Below, piece after piece: positions 39,637-47,628 of a stretch of 64,000 nt of DNA. The stretch comes from Porphyromonas catoniae ATCC 51270 (GTDB lineage: Bacteria; Bacteroidota; Bacteroidia; Bacteroidales; Porphyromonadaceae). Every line of letters starts with the position of its first letter. Within the stretch, counting starts at the first letter, position 1. The stretch is taken from assembly GCF_000565015.1 (NCBI RefSeq), contig NZ_JDFF01000022.1, forward strand, positions 62,001 to 126,000, written 5' to 3'. The position numbers and the translations under genes were made by a program. The notes under the pieces were generated by a model. That model saw only the letters and a program-made list of their open reading frames with translations. It ran no database searches and was not told where the DNA came from.

Positions 39637-40206
39637 ATGAAATACCTCATCGTAGGTCTCGGCAACATCGGTCGGGAGTACGAAGCGACACGCCATAATA
39701 TCGGCTTCCGCATCGCTGACGCACTCTCCGAGCGCATGGGTACACGCTTCGAGACCAAGCGCTATGGAGATGTCGCTACGGGACGCATTAAGAACGCCCA
39801 GCTCGTCCTCTTGAAGCCCTCCACCTACATGAACCTCAGTGGTGAAGCTGTACGCTACTGGATGAGCACCGAGCGTATTACTATTGACCACGTCCTCGTG
39901 CTCGTGGATGATCTGGCACTACCCTTCGGCACGCTCCGTCTGAAGTCTAAGGGTAGTGATGCGGGACACAATGGGCTGAAGAACATCGCACAGCTCCTAG
40001 GCTCTCAGGCCTACCCTCGCTTACGCTTCGGCATCGGGAACGATTACCCTCAGGGCGCACAGATAGACTATGTGCTGGGGCGATTCACCTCGGATGAGGA
40101 GGCCGAGCTACCGAGGCTCGTTGAGCATGCTGTCGATGCCACTGTGGCCTTCTGCCTCGAGGGGATTAGCTCGGCGATGAATAAGTTTAATGCTACAGCC
40201 CCCTAA
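39637..40206 (+). CDS. pth: Peptidyl-tRNA hydrolase
   Basis: A protein of 189 aa. Conserved Pth sites: [20 protein letters not shown] with the catalytic His20, [13 protein letters not shown] (Asn), and [25 protein letters not shown] with the Asp/His pair. It frees tRNA from prematurely released peptidyl-tRNA. It is a free-standing gene between a terminator and a repeat array. Confidence 0.97.
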   Translation: MKYLIVGLGNIGREYEATRHNIGFRIADALSERMGTRFETKRYGDVATGRIKNAQLVLLKPSTYMNLSGEAVRYWMSTERITIDHVLVLVDDLALPFGTLRLKSKGSDAGHNGLKNIAQLLGSQAYPRLRFGIGNDYPQGAQIDYVLGRFTSDEEAELPRLVEHAVDATVAFCLEGISSAMNKFNATAP

Positions 40207-40241
40207 AGGCTCTCCATCTAGAGGCATGACCTCACGGAGAC

Positions 40242-40354
40242 AAACCCATGATGCACTCCGAAAGAAACCCTTGCAAGGGGTACAAACAAAGTCCTTGCAA
40301 GGGTTCCCCGGCAGACCCTAGCATGGGTTTAGAGCGAAACCCATGCTAGGATTT
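40242..40354. repeat. Array of palindromic 18-bp units at exact 24-nt period (family 3)
   Basis: Units centred at 40273.5, 40297.5, 40321.5 and 40345.5, with a weaker one near 40249.5. Each has arms AAACCC/GGGTTT around a 6-nt palindromic core (TTGCAA, TAGCAT, ATGCTA), separated by 6-nt spacers. Sequence differs from families 1 and 2, but overall size (about 110 bp) and organisation match. It lies between pth and the malic enzyme gene. Confidence 0.85.
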
Positions 40355-40487
40355 CCTTGGGTGAGCGCAGCAGGCTTAATCCACTAGAGTATAAGCCCCG
40401 TTTACCATATCCTTGGGGATCTGAATCTCTCCCCCACCCCCCTCTTTTCTTTTGATTTATATACCCCATTCTTACACCCCCATACCT

Positions 40488-41765
40488 ATGCCCATTCAAG
40501 TAACAAAAGAGGCTGCCCTCCGCTATCACGAGGAGGGAAAGCCTGGGAAGACCGAAGTCGTCCCCACCAAGCCACATAGCACGCCCTACGACCTCTCTCT
40601 AGCCTATTCACCTGGAGTGGCAGAGCCCTGCCTAGCAATCGCCGAGACACCCCACGACGCATACCGCTACACCAACAAGGGGAACCTCGTGGCGGTCATC
40701 TCCAACGGCACTGCTGTGCTTGGGCTCGGCAACATCGGTGCCGATGCCAGCAAGCCCGTCATGGAGGGGAAGGCCTTACTCTTTAAGATCTATTCGGGTA
40801 TCGATGCATTCGATATCGAGGTAGCCGAAAATGACCCCGAGGCCTTCATCCGCACGGTCAAGGCCATTGCCCCTACATTCGGTGCTATCAACCTAGAGGA
40901 CATCAAAGCCCCGGAATGCTTCGAGATCGAGCGTCGTCTTAAAGCAGAGCTTCCTATCCCAGTCATGCATGACGACCAGCACGGCACAGCGATTGTCTCG
41001 GGAGCAGGACTACTCAACGCCCTAGAGCTAGCCGGTAAACGAATCGAAGAGGTACGTGTGGTAGTCAGTGGCGCAGGTGCAGCAGCCCTCTCATGTGCTC
41101 GGCTCTACTGCTCACTCGGGGTACGCAGGGAGCATATCCTGATGTTCGACTCTCGAGGAGCAATCACAACCGATCGTACCGACCTCGGGGAACTCAAGCA
41201 AGCCTTTGCCTCATCCAACACCGAGATCAAGACACTCGAGGAGGCCATGCGAGGGGCGGATGTCTTCCTCGGTCTCTCCAAGGGCGGTGTCGTGACACCC
41301 GACATGGTACGCTCTATGGCTGAGCACCCAATCATCTTTGCTCTGGCGAACCCCACGCCCGAGATCTCCTATGAAGAAGCAAAGTCCGCCCGCCCCGACC
41401 TCCTCATGGGTACGGGACGAACGGACTATCCAAATCAAATCAATAACGTACTTGCCTTCCCCTACATCTTCCGTGGGGCATTAGACACGCACGCCACAGC
41501 AATTAACGAGGAGATGCTCCTAGCCGCTACACGCTCACTCGCTGAGCTGGCTCGTGAAGCTGTGCCAAGCTACGTAAAGGAAGCCTATGGTCTAGATACG
41601 CTTAGCTTTGGGGCAGATTACTTCATCCCCAAGCCTGTGGATAGACGCCTCATCGTAGAGGTCTCCTCCGCAGTGGCTCGAGCAGCTATTGAGAGCGGGG
41701 TAGCACGCACTACGATCACAGACTGGGCCGCCTACCGCCATCGCCTCTTGACACAGCTGCAGTAG
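40488..41765 (+). CDS. NAD(P)-dependent malic enzyme, single-domain form
   Basis: A protein of 425 aa from ATG 40488 (MPIQVTKEAALRYHEEGKPG); the open frame extends 12 codons upstream. The MaeB-type N-terminal malic domain is clear (YDLSLAYSPGVAEPC, NGTAVLGLGNIG, KIYSGIDAFDIEV, metal site INLEDIKAPECFEIE, MHDDQHGTAIV), followed by the dinucleotide motif VVSGAGAAAL. It decarboxylates malate to pyruvate. The phosphotransacetylase-like C-terminal domain found in the roughly 760-residue MaeB form is absent; the protein stops cleanly after the malic domain. Confidence 0.92.
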   Translation: MPIQVTKEAALRYHEEGKPGKTEVVPTKPHSTPYDLSLAYSPGVAEPCLAIAETPHDAYRYTNKGNLVAVISNGTAVLGLGNIGADASKPVMEGKALLFKIYSGIDAFDIEVAENDPEAFIRTVKAIAPTFGAINLEDIKAPECFEIERRLKAELPIPVMHDDQHGTAIVSGAGLLNALELAGKRIEEVRVVVSGAGAAALSCARLYCSLGVRREHILMFDSRGAITTDRTDLGELKQAFASSNTEIKTLEEAMRGADVFLGLSKGGVVTPDMVRSMAEHPIIFALANPTPEISYEEAKSARPDLLMGTGRTDYPNQINNVLAFPYIFRGALDTHATAINEEMLLAATRSLAELAREAVPSYVKEAYGLDTLSFGADYFIPKPVDRRLIVEVSSAVARAAIESGVARTTITDWAAYRHRLLTQLQ

Positions 41766-41771
41766 CGAGTG

Positions 41772-42341
41772 CTAGAGGAAGCGGAGATACTGCACAATAG
41801 TCGAGGGGAAGAAGCGATGCTCCAGCTCATGGATACGCTCCGCTAGCGTCTCGGGCGTATCACCTGCTAGCACGGGGCATGTAGCCTGCAAGAGGTGCTG
41901 ACCATGGTCATAATGCTCATCCACGAGATGGATAGTAATACCGCTGTACTTTGCCCCCGAGGCCAGCACCGCCCGATGTACATGCTCACCGTACATACCC
42001 TTACCACCGAAGTTGGGGAGGAGTGCCGGGTGAATGTTCACGATGCGCTGTGGGTACTCCATTATATATATAGGGGTGATGAGACAGAGGTAGCCTGCCA
42101 GCACAATGAGGTCAATCCCATGCTCCTTCATCAGAGCAATGGGAGCAGTTCCCTCCCGAAGCTCTGCACTCGTGAACGCATGGCATGGTATGCCTAGCCT
42201 CCGAGCCCTCTCTACGACTCCAGCCTCGGGGCGATTAGTGATGATAAGGGAGACCCTGGATTCCCCCGAGGCACGCAGGTAATGGGTAATGGCCTCAGCG
42301 TTCGTACCATTGCCCGAGGCAAGTATTGCTATTTGTTTCAT
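41772..42341 (-). CDS. purN: Phosphoribosylglycinamide formyltransferase
   Basis: A protein of 189 aa from ATG 42341 (MKQIAILASGNGTNAEAITH); the longer open frame to 42428 has no plausible N-terminus. Motifs: ASGNGTNAEA (phosphate binding), VLAGYLCLI, and the catalytic region RIVNIHPALLPNFGGKGMYG with Asn-His and Asp in HLVDEHYDHG. It adds formyl to GAR in purine synthesis. It converges on the malic enzyme gene with only 6 bp between stops and no terminator. Confidence 0.95.
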   Translation of the reverse strand: MKQIAILASGNGTNAEAITHYLRASGESRVSLIITNRPEAGVVERARRLGIPCHAFTSAELREGTAPIALMKEHGIDLIVLAGYLCLITPIYIMEYPQRIVNIHPALLPNFGGKGMYGEHVHRAVLASGAKYSGITIHLVDEHYDHGQHLLQATCPVLAGDTPETLAERIHELEHRFFPSTIVQYLRFL

Positions 42342-42350
42342 AAAATTACG

Positions 42351-42358
42351 TATCTTTG
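42351..42358 (+). promoter_or_regulatory. Probable -7 promoter element of acpP-fabF-rnc
   Basis: TATCTTTG on the plus strand, 150 nt before acpP, with TTTG at 42332-42335 (spacing 15 nt, shorter than the usual 19). It lies inside the predicted purN leader, just upstream of the purN start codon. Confidence 0.5.
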
Positions 42359-42451
42359 TGCACAATTCTGCTCTATGTGTGCAGTGCAGGTGAGAGGCAC
42401 GCCTCCCCCTTCGCCCTACACAGAGCAACAGGCCGATGCACCTCTTACGTG

Positions 42452-42459
42452 CAAAGGTA
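42452..42459 (-). promoter_or_regulatory. Probable -7 promoter element of purN
   Basis: The minus strand reads TACCTTTG, 110 nt before the purN start. It lies downstream of the acpP element, so the two transcripts would overlap head-to-head. The -33 element is not evident. Confidence 0.45.
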
Positions 42460-42508
42460 GGGTAACAATTCGAACGTAGATAATAATAACGCTAAAGAGA
42501 AAAAGAAC

Positions 42509-42748
42509 ATGTCACAAGAAATCCAAGACAAGGTAGTAGCTATCATCGTTGAAAAGCTCAACTGCGAAGCAAGCGAAGTAACTCCAGAGGCAAACTTCTC
42601 TAGCGACCTCGGCGCAGATTCACTTGACACCGTAGAGCTCATCATGGAGTTCGAAAAGACCTTCGACATTCAGATCCCCGACCAGGATGCTCAGGGCATC
42701 AAGACGGTTGGTGATGCAATCGAATACATCAAGGCTAAGAAGGCCTAA
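42509..42748 (+). CDS. acpP: Acyl carrier protein
   Basis: A protein of 79 aa, strongly acidic, with the phosphopantetheine attachment site [12 protein letters not shown] (Ser38). It carries growing acyl chains for type II fatty acid synthesis. It is immediately followed by fabF (34 nt), the standard acpP-fabF-rnc order. Confidence 0.98.
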   Translation: MSQEIQDKVVAIIVEKLNCEASEVTPEANFSSDLGADSLDTVELIMEFEKTFDIQIPDQDAQGIKTVGDAIEYIKAKKA

Positions 42749-42782
42749 TCTCACCCTCCTAAAAGGATAAAGGATTCGACTG

Positions 42783-44039
42783 ATGGAACTCAAGAGAGTC
42801 GTCATCACTGGAATAGGCGCTATCTCACCTCTTGGGCATACCGCCCAAGAGACGTGGGAGGCCGTCGTAGCGGGTAAGAGCGGGGCAGGTCCCATCACGC
42901 TCTTCGATGCCTCAAAGTTCAAGACTACCTTTGCTTGCGAAGTCAAGGGCTTCGACGTAGCAAAGTATATTGACCGTAAGGAGGCACGCCGCCTAGACCG
43001 CTATGCTCAGTTTGCCATGGTGGCAGCCGAAGAGTGTATCGCCGATTCCAAGCTAGACCTTGACAAGGTCAATAAGAACCGCGTGGGCGTAGTCATCGCC
43101 TCTGGTATTGGAGGTCTCGGTACCTTCGAGGAAGAGGTGCGTGGCTATGATGCTGAGGCTGGCCCTCGCTTCAACCCCTTCTTCATCCCTAAGATGATTT
43201 CGGATATCTCCGCAGGTCATGTATCGATGAAGTATGGCTTCCACGGCCCTAACTACTCGACAGCATCCGCTTGTGCTTCGTCTACGAATGCACTCATTGA
43301 TGCTTGCCACCTCATACGTCTGGGTAAGGCAGATGTCATCATCGCCGGTGGAGCAGAGGCTTCGATCTGTGCAGCTGGTGTCGGTGGCTTCAACGCTATG
43401 AACGCCCTCTCAACACGCAACGATGATCCAGAGGGAGCTTCACGCCCCTTCAGTGCCTCACGTGACGGCTTCGTCATGGGTGAGGGTGCAGCATGTCTCG
43501 TCATCGAGGAGCTAGAGCATGCCCTATCACGTGGGGCACACATCTACGCTGAACTCGTAGGTACAGGTCTGTCTGCAGATGCTTATCACCTAACGGCAAC
43601 TCACCCCGATGGGCTAGGTGCCAAGCTGGTGATGACCAACGCACTCGAGGATGCAGGTCTATCCCCCGAGGACATCGACTACATCAACGTCCACGGCACA
43701 TCTACACCAGTGGGTGACATATCTGAGTCTAAGGCTATCAAGGAGGTCTTTGGTGGCGCAGCCTACAAGCTAAACATCAGCTCTACGAAGTCGATGACAG
43801 GTCACCTCCTCGGTGCTGCAGGTGCAATTGAGGCAATGTTCGCTCTCAAGGCTGTTGCAGAGGATACCGTTCCTCCAACGATCAACCATGCCAGCGACGA
43901 TGAAGACCCAGAGATCGACTACAAGCTGAACTTCACGTTCAACAAGGCACAGCACCGTCCTATACGGGCTGCGCTCTCTAACACCTTCGGGTTCGGGGGG
44001 CACAATGCGAGCGTGATCTTCAAGAAGTTCGTCAAGTAA
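42783..44039 (+). CDS. fabF: Beta-ketoacyl-ACP synthase II
   Basis: A protein of 418 aa. The Cys-His-His triad is visible: Cys in STASACASSTNALIDAC, His in YINVHGTSTPVGD, His in KSMTGHLLGAAGAIEAM. It condenses malonyl-ACP with acyl-ACP in chain elongation. N-terminal MELKRVVITGIGAISPLGHT and C-terminal FGFGGHNASVIF are family-typical. Confidence 0.98.
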   Translation: MELKRVVITGIGAISPLGHTAQETWEAVVAGKSGAGPITLFDASKFKTTFACEVKGFDVAKYIDRKEARRLDRYAQFAMVAAEECIADSKLDLDKVNKNRVGVVIASGIGGLGTFEEEVRGYDAEAGPRFNPFFIPKMISDISAGHVSMKYGFHGPNYSTASACASSTNALIDACHLIRLGKADVIIAGGAEASICAAGVGGFNAMNALSTRNDDPEGASRPFSASRDGFVMGEGAACLVIEELEHALSRGAHIYAELVGTGLSADAYHLTATHPDGLGAKLVMTNALEDAGLSPEDIDYINVHGTSTPVGDISESKAIKEVFGGAAYKLNISSTKSMTGHLLGAAGAIEAMFALKAVAEDTVPPTINHASDDEDPEIDYKLNFTFNKAQHRPIRAALSNTFGFGGHNASVIFKKFVK

Positions 44040-44125
44040 CAAGTACTACTCTCTCTGAACGATAGTCAGACAATAACCGAATAGTACACCCTCCTACCAA
44101 AGTATGGAGTGAGGGATTAGAATCC

Positions 44126-44953
44126 ATGATTGTAAGGCTCGTTCAGAACACACTCTCTAGGCTCTTTGGATTTCGGTCCAAAGAGCCTTTATTCCATCTC
44201 GTCGAGATTCTTGGATTTGAGCCACACGATATGTCTTACTATGAGCTAGCCTTTCGACACAGCTCAGTGAGCAAGACTGATGCTTCGGGCTTCAAGCTCA
44301 ACAATGAGCGACTAGAGTTCCTCGGAGACTCCGTGCTTGCTACAGCGATGAGCCACTATCTATATCTGCATTACCCTGCATGGGACGAGGGTGAGCTGAG
44401 TAAGCGTAGAGGCACAATCGTCAAGCGAGCAGTAAATAATGCCGTAGCTCAACGTATGGGCCTAGACAAGATGCTACAGATACGCCGAGAGGCACGTCAT
44501 AGCAGCACCGATATATATGGTAATACCCTTGAGGCACTTATTGGAGCTATTTTCCTTGACCGAGGCTATACTCGAGCGGAGGAATTTGTCCATCATCGTG
44601 TACTCCCCCTCTTTCTTGAGCTGGAGCAAAGCCTAAGGGAGCAGATGACCAACTACAAGTCCCTCCTGCTAGAGTGGACACAGAAACACCACCTTGCACT
44701 GGACTTCAGGATGCTACAAGAGCCCAAGAAGACAGGAGCCGCATTCATCTGTGCCGTCTTCATAGACGAGAAGAAGGTAGGTGTCGGTAGTGGGCAAAAT
44801 AAGAAGGAGGCTCACCAGGATGCAGCACATCGAGCCCTCCTTGCTCTCTGTGAAGCAGATGCCCTTGTAGCCTCGGAATTAGGGCTCAAAGTCGAAGATC
44901 TCAAGCCCTCCGCCCTATGCACAGAGAGGTCTTCATCTGCAAAAAAAGATTGA
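44126..44953 (+). CDS. rnc: Ribonuclease III
   Basis: A protein of 275 aa. The RNase III signature NERLEFLGDSVLATAMSHYL begins at residue 60, the second catalytic region is YGNTLEALIGAIFLDRG, and a dsRNA-binding domain lies at the C-terminus (NYKSLLLEWTQKHH ... SGQNKKEAHQDAAHRALLAL). The N-terminus carries about 22 extra residues compared with E. coli, as in other Bacteroidetes. Those codons contain a terminator-like hairpin at 44160-44187. It processes rRNA and structured mRNAs. Confidence 0.96.
   Translation: MIVRLVQNTLSRLFGFRSKEPLFHLVEILGFEPHDMSYYELAFRHSSVSKTDASGFKLNNERLEFLGDSVLATAMSHYLYLHYPAWDEGELSKRRGTIVKRAVNNAVAQRMGLDKMLQIRREARHSSTDIYGNTLEALIGAIFLDRGYTRAEEFVHHRVLPLFLELEQSLREQMTNYKSLLLEWTQKHHLALDFRMLQEPKKTGAAFICAVFIDEKKVGVGSGQNKKEAHQDAAHRALLALCEADALVASELGLKVEDLKPSALCTERSSSAKKD
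44160..44193 (+). promoter_or_regulatory. Terminator-like hairpin inside the rnc coding start
   Basis: A perfect 11-bp stem (44160-44170 with 44177-44187), loop TTTCGG, followed by TTTATT, in codons 12-23 of rnc. It has the form of an intrinsic terminator but lies within the open frame. Confidence 0.7.
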
Positions 44954-44970
44954 CGTAAGCCCCTCTCAGG

Positions 44971-45001
44971 TTTGTTGTTGTTATTAAAACAATTATCTTT
45001 G
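44971..45001 (+). promoter_or_regulatory. Promoter of the major OmpA-like gene
   Basis: TTTG (44971-44974), 19 nt, TATCTTTG (44994-45001): an excellent Bacteroidetes promoter. It implies a leader of about 210 nt before ATG 45218. Confidence 0.85.
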
Positions 45002-45093
45002 TAGCACGTATGGTCTCCCCTCTGTATCAGAGAGACATATAAGCTCTCCATATAAGAGGATTATAATTAGGGTTGCTCATATGAGGATTAATC

Positions 45094-45165
45094 TTTGTAA
45101 ACCCACCTTACAAAAGGAGTATGCCATACAATGTATAGGGGAGAGTGTCCCCTGCCACTCAGGGA
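45094..45165 (+). promoter_or_regulatory. Structured leader of the OmpA-like gene
   Basis: The leader contains a 7-bp hairpin (TTTGTAA 45094-45100 with TTACAAA 45108-45114) and G/C-rich hairpin potential around 45137-45165. It matches no riboswitch class that I recognise; a role in mRNA stability of an abundant protein is inference. Confidence 0.4.
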
Positions 45166-45217
45166 ACAGGTAACGTGAAGTAGACTACATAAAAGAACAA
45201 CTATAACGGAAAAGAAT

Positions 45218-46498
45218 ATGATGTTAAAAAAGATTTTTGTTGTAGCACTTGCTTGCCTATGCGTAGGTCAGGCTCTGCATGCACAGGAGACTACTGATTC
45301 CGTCTACACCGTAGAGGTTAAGGATGCGAATAAGTACAAGGTAGAAACCAACCTCTTCAGCAGTAACTGGTTTTTTGGTCTTGGTGTCGGAGGACAGATG
45401 TACTTCGGTGACCACGACAAGCAGATGAAGTTCCTAGATCGTATCACCCCTAACTTCGAGGTGTACTTCGGTAAGTGGTTTACTCCAGGTATTGGGGTAC
45501 GCTTCGGCGCAAACGGGTATGAGATTAAGGGTCTTTCTGGCTATAACAGAGGTTTGAACAAGCACTATGGTTTCGTAAAGGAGCCTAAGAAGCACTACGC
45601 TTGGGTTGGAGAAGGTGCTAATCGCTACGAACTTCTCGAAACGAGCATGAAGTATATCCACGCCCATGGTGACGTGATGTTCAACGTAACACAGATGATC
45701 TGTGGCTACAATGAGACACGCTTCTACTCACTGATTCCTTATCTAGGCGTTGGTTTTGCTACCAGCCTTGAGGCATCTTCTGTTACTGGACGTAACTCTC
45801 ATGAAGTGACAGGGAGCATCGGTATTATCAACCGCTTCCGCATCAATAGCGCTTGGGATATCAACCTTGACATCCGCGGTGCTTACACTGGTGACCACTT
45901 CGACCAGGAAGACTTCTCTATTGATGCCTCCGGTCAGTACAAGCCTAGCTCAGGTCGCTTCGGAGAAGGTCTTCTTACCGCTACACTAGGCGTGAGCTAC
46001 AACTTCCCCAAGCGTGGATGGGATCGTAGCACGATTACGACAATCCGTGTAAATGAGAACGTCCTCGAAGGACTCCGCAACCGTCTCGGCGAAGCTGAAC
46101 GCATGAACGAAGACCTCCGCAAGCAGCTAGAGGAAGCTCTTAACCGTCCTGTTACTGAGGCTACGGTTACAACAATGCCTCTGCTCGTGACCTTCCCAAT
46201 CAACCGCTGGACACTAAGCAACAAGGATCGTGTGAACCTTGGCTTCCTAGCTGATGCACTTAAGGCCAACCCCAAGCTGGTTTACTCAATCTCTGGGTAT
46301 GCTGATAAGGGTACAGGTAGCGTAAAGCGCAATATCTTCCTTGCTCGTAAGCGTGCAGAGGTTGTCTATGACTGCCTGATTAAGGAATTCGGTGTATCTG
46401 AATCTCAGCTTACTAAGGATTCCTTCGGTGGTGTAGCCAACATGTACTACAATGACCCACGTTGTAGCCGCTCTGTCCTGACAAAGGTCGCAGAGTAA
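45218..46498 (+). CDS. Major OmpA-like outer membrane protein (Pgm6/7-type)
   Basis: A protein of 426 aa from ATG 45218 or the next codon. Signal peptide ends VGQALHAQ. The N-terminal half is an 8-strand-type beta-barrel (NWFFGLGVGGQMYFGDHD, FEVYFGKWFTPGIGVRFGAN), then a short coiled region (RLGEAERMNEDLRKQLEEAL), and a C-terminal OmpA domain (PLLVTFPINRWTLSNKD ... SISGYADKGTG ... LARKRAEVVYDCL) with the peptidoglycan-contacting Asp and Arg. It resembles the P. gingivalis Pgm6/Pgm7 proteins that stabilise the envelope. It is expected to be abundant given the strong promoter and codon use. A single copy is present here, not the tandem pair. Confidence 0.9.
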   Translation: MMLKKIFVVALACLCVGQALHAQETTDSVYTVEVKDANKYKVETNLFSSNWFFGLGVGGQMYFGDHDKQMKFLDRITPNFEVYFGKWFTPGIGVRFGANGYEIKGLSGYNRGLNKHYGFVKEPKKHYAWVGEGANRYELLETSMKYIHAHGDVMFNVTQMICGYNETRFYSLIPYLGVGFATSLEASSVTGRNSHEVTGSIGIINRFRINSAWDINLDIRGAYTGDHFDQEDFSIDASGQYKPSSGRFGEGLLTATLGVSYNFPKRGWDRSTITTIRVNENVLEGLRNRLGEAERMNEDLRKQLEEALNRPVTEATVTTMPLLVTFPINRWTLSNKDRVNLGFLADALKANPKLVYSISGYADKGTGSVKRNIFLARKRAEVVYDCLIKEFGVSESQLTKDSFGGVANMYYNDPRCSRSVLTKVAE

Positions 46499-46563
46499 GC
46501 TCATCCTAGGTTGTCCTCTTCCTCAGATCACTATGTGATAAATTAGAGGCATACACTTATCGG

Positions 46564-46620
46564 AGACCTCCCTTGTCACGACGGCTATACAATAGTTCGG
46601 CGGATGAGGGAGGTCTTTGA
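46564..46620 (+). terminator. Terminator of the OmpA-like gene
   Basis: A 10-bp perfect stem (46564-46573 with 46607-46616) with a 33-nt loop, followed by TTGATTT. Confidence 0.65.
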
Positions 46621-46749
46621 TTTACGTAGGGGCACCTAAGAGTCCTATTTTCCTATAATCATACCCTTCCACAAGTCTATCCCCACCACAACCCCTGTGG
46701 TAGCACCCTATTGTCGCAATAAGGATGCGCCTCCCCATCATTCTCGATA

Positions 46750-47628
46750 ATGATACGACACGCCTATCTTATCCTTGCTCACAATGAGCCAAACCTACTA
46801 AAGCTCTTAGTAGAGGGTCTTGATGATCCTCGCAACGACATTTACATTCACTTTGATGGAAGAGTCAAAGATTTACCTCTTCTATCAACACTGCACGCGG
46901 GGCTAGTCATCCTAAAGGATCGAGTGAAGGTTTATTGGGCAGATGTGAGCATGATCAAGGCTGAATATCTTCTCTTCAAGGAGGCATATACCTCAGGGAA
47001 GGAATATGCCTATTTTCATCTCCTCTCTGGGGTCGATTTGCCACTGAAGACACAAGATTACATCCATCAGTTCTTCACAGAGCATAAAGGGAAGGAATTT
47101 GTAGGCCTACATCAAGCCAGCATCCCAAGACTCATTAATCAGAGACTCAGATGCTACCACCTATTTCCCCACACCTTCCGGGGAAGGGGTTTGCTCTTCT
47201 CGTTAAAGAAAACCTTACGTACCCTATTTGTATGGCTTCAGACCTTGAGGGGAGGATGGATTAACAGAGATATTGACTTTCATAAGGGAGGGCAATGGGT
47301 AAGTATCACCCCCAGCCTAGTTAGCTACCTACTCTCAAAGGAAGAGGAAACACTAGCTCGCTACAAGGGTACCTTCGCTGCCGACGAATTCTTCATCCCC
47401 ACACTTATCTGGGGGACCCCCTTCATGGAGAAGCTCTATGATCCCTCCAGTGAGAGCTATGGAGCAATGCGAGCCATCGCTTGGCGCGAGGGTGGAGTAC
47501 TCATTGATTACTCATGGGATGACCTTCGCTTTCTCCAAGAGTCCGAATTTCTCTTTGCTCGGAAGTTTAACACACGAGACATGAACTTCATCCAAGAAAT
47601 ACTTAAGCTCTCGCACGCACATGGATAA
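46750..47628 (+). CDS. GT14-like (core-2/I-branching) beta-N-acetylglucosaminyl/xylosyl transferase
   Basis: A protein of 292 aa. Pattern HAYLILAHNEPNLLKLLVEG, IYIHFDGRVKD, the central YAYFHLLSGVDLPLK and AADEFFIPTLIWGTPF match the branch-enzyme family found in Bacteroidetes capsule loci. There are no membrane segments, so it likely acts at the inner face of the cytoplasmic membrane. It is the first gene of the polysaccharide locus; its stop overlaps the next gene by 8 nt. Confidence 0.85.
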   Translation: MIRHAYLILAHNEPNLLKLLVEGLDDPRNDIYIHFDGRVKDLPLLSTLHAGLVILKDRVKVYWADVSMIKAEYLLFKEAYTSGKEYAYFHLLSGVDLPLKTQDYIHQFFTEHKGKEFVGLHQASIPRLINQRLRCYHLFPHTFRGRGLLFSLKKTLRTLFVWLQTLRGGWINRDIDFHKGGQWVSITPSLVSYLLSKEEETLARYKGTFAADEFFIPTLIWGTPFMEKLYDPSSESYGAMRAIAWREGGVLIDYSWDDLRFLQESEFLFARKFNTRDMNFIQEILKLSHAHG

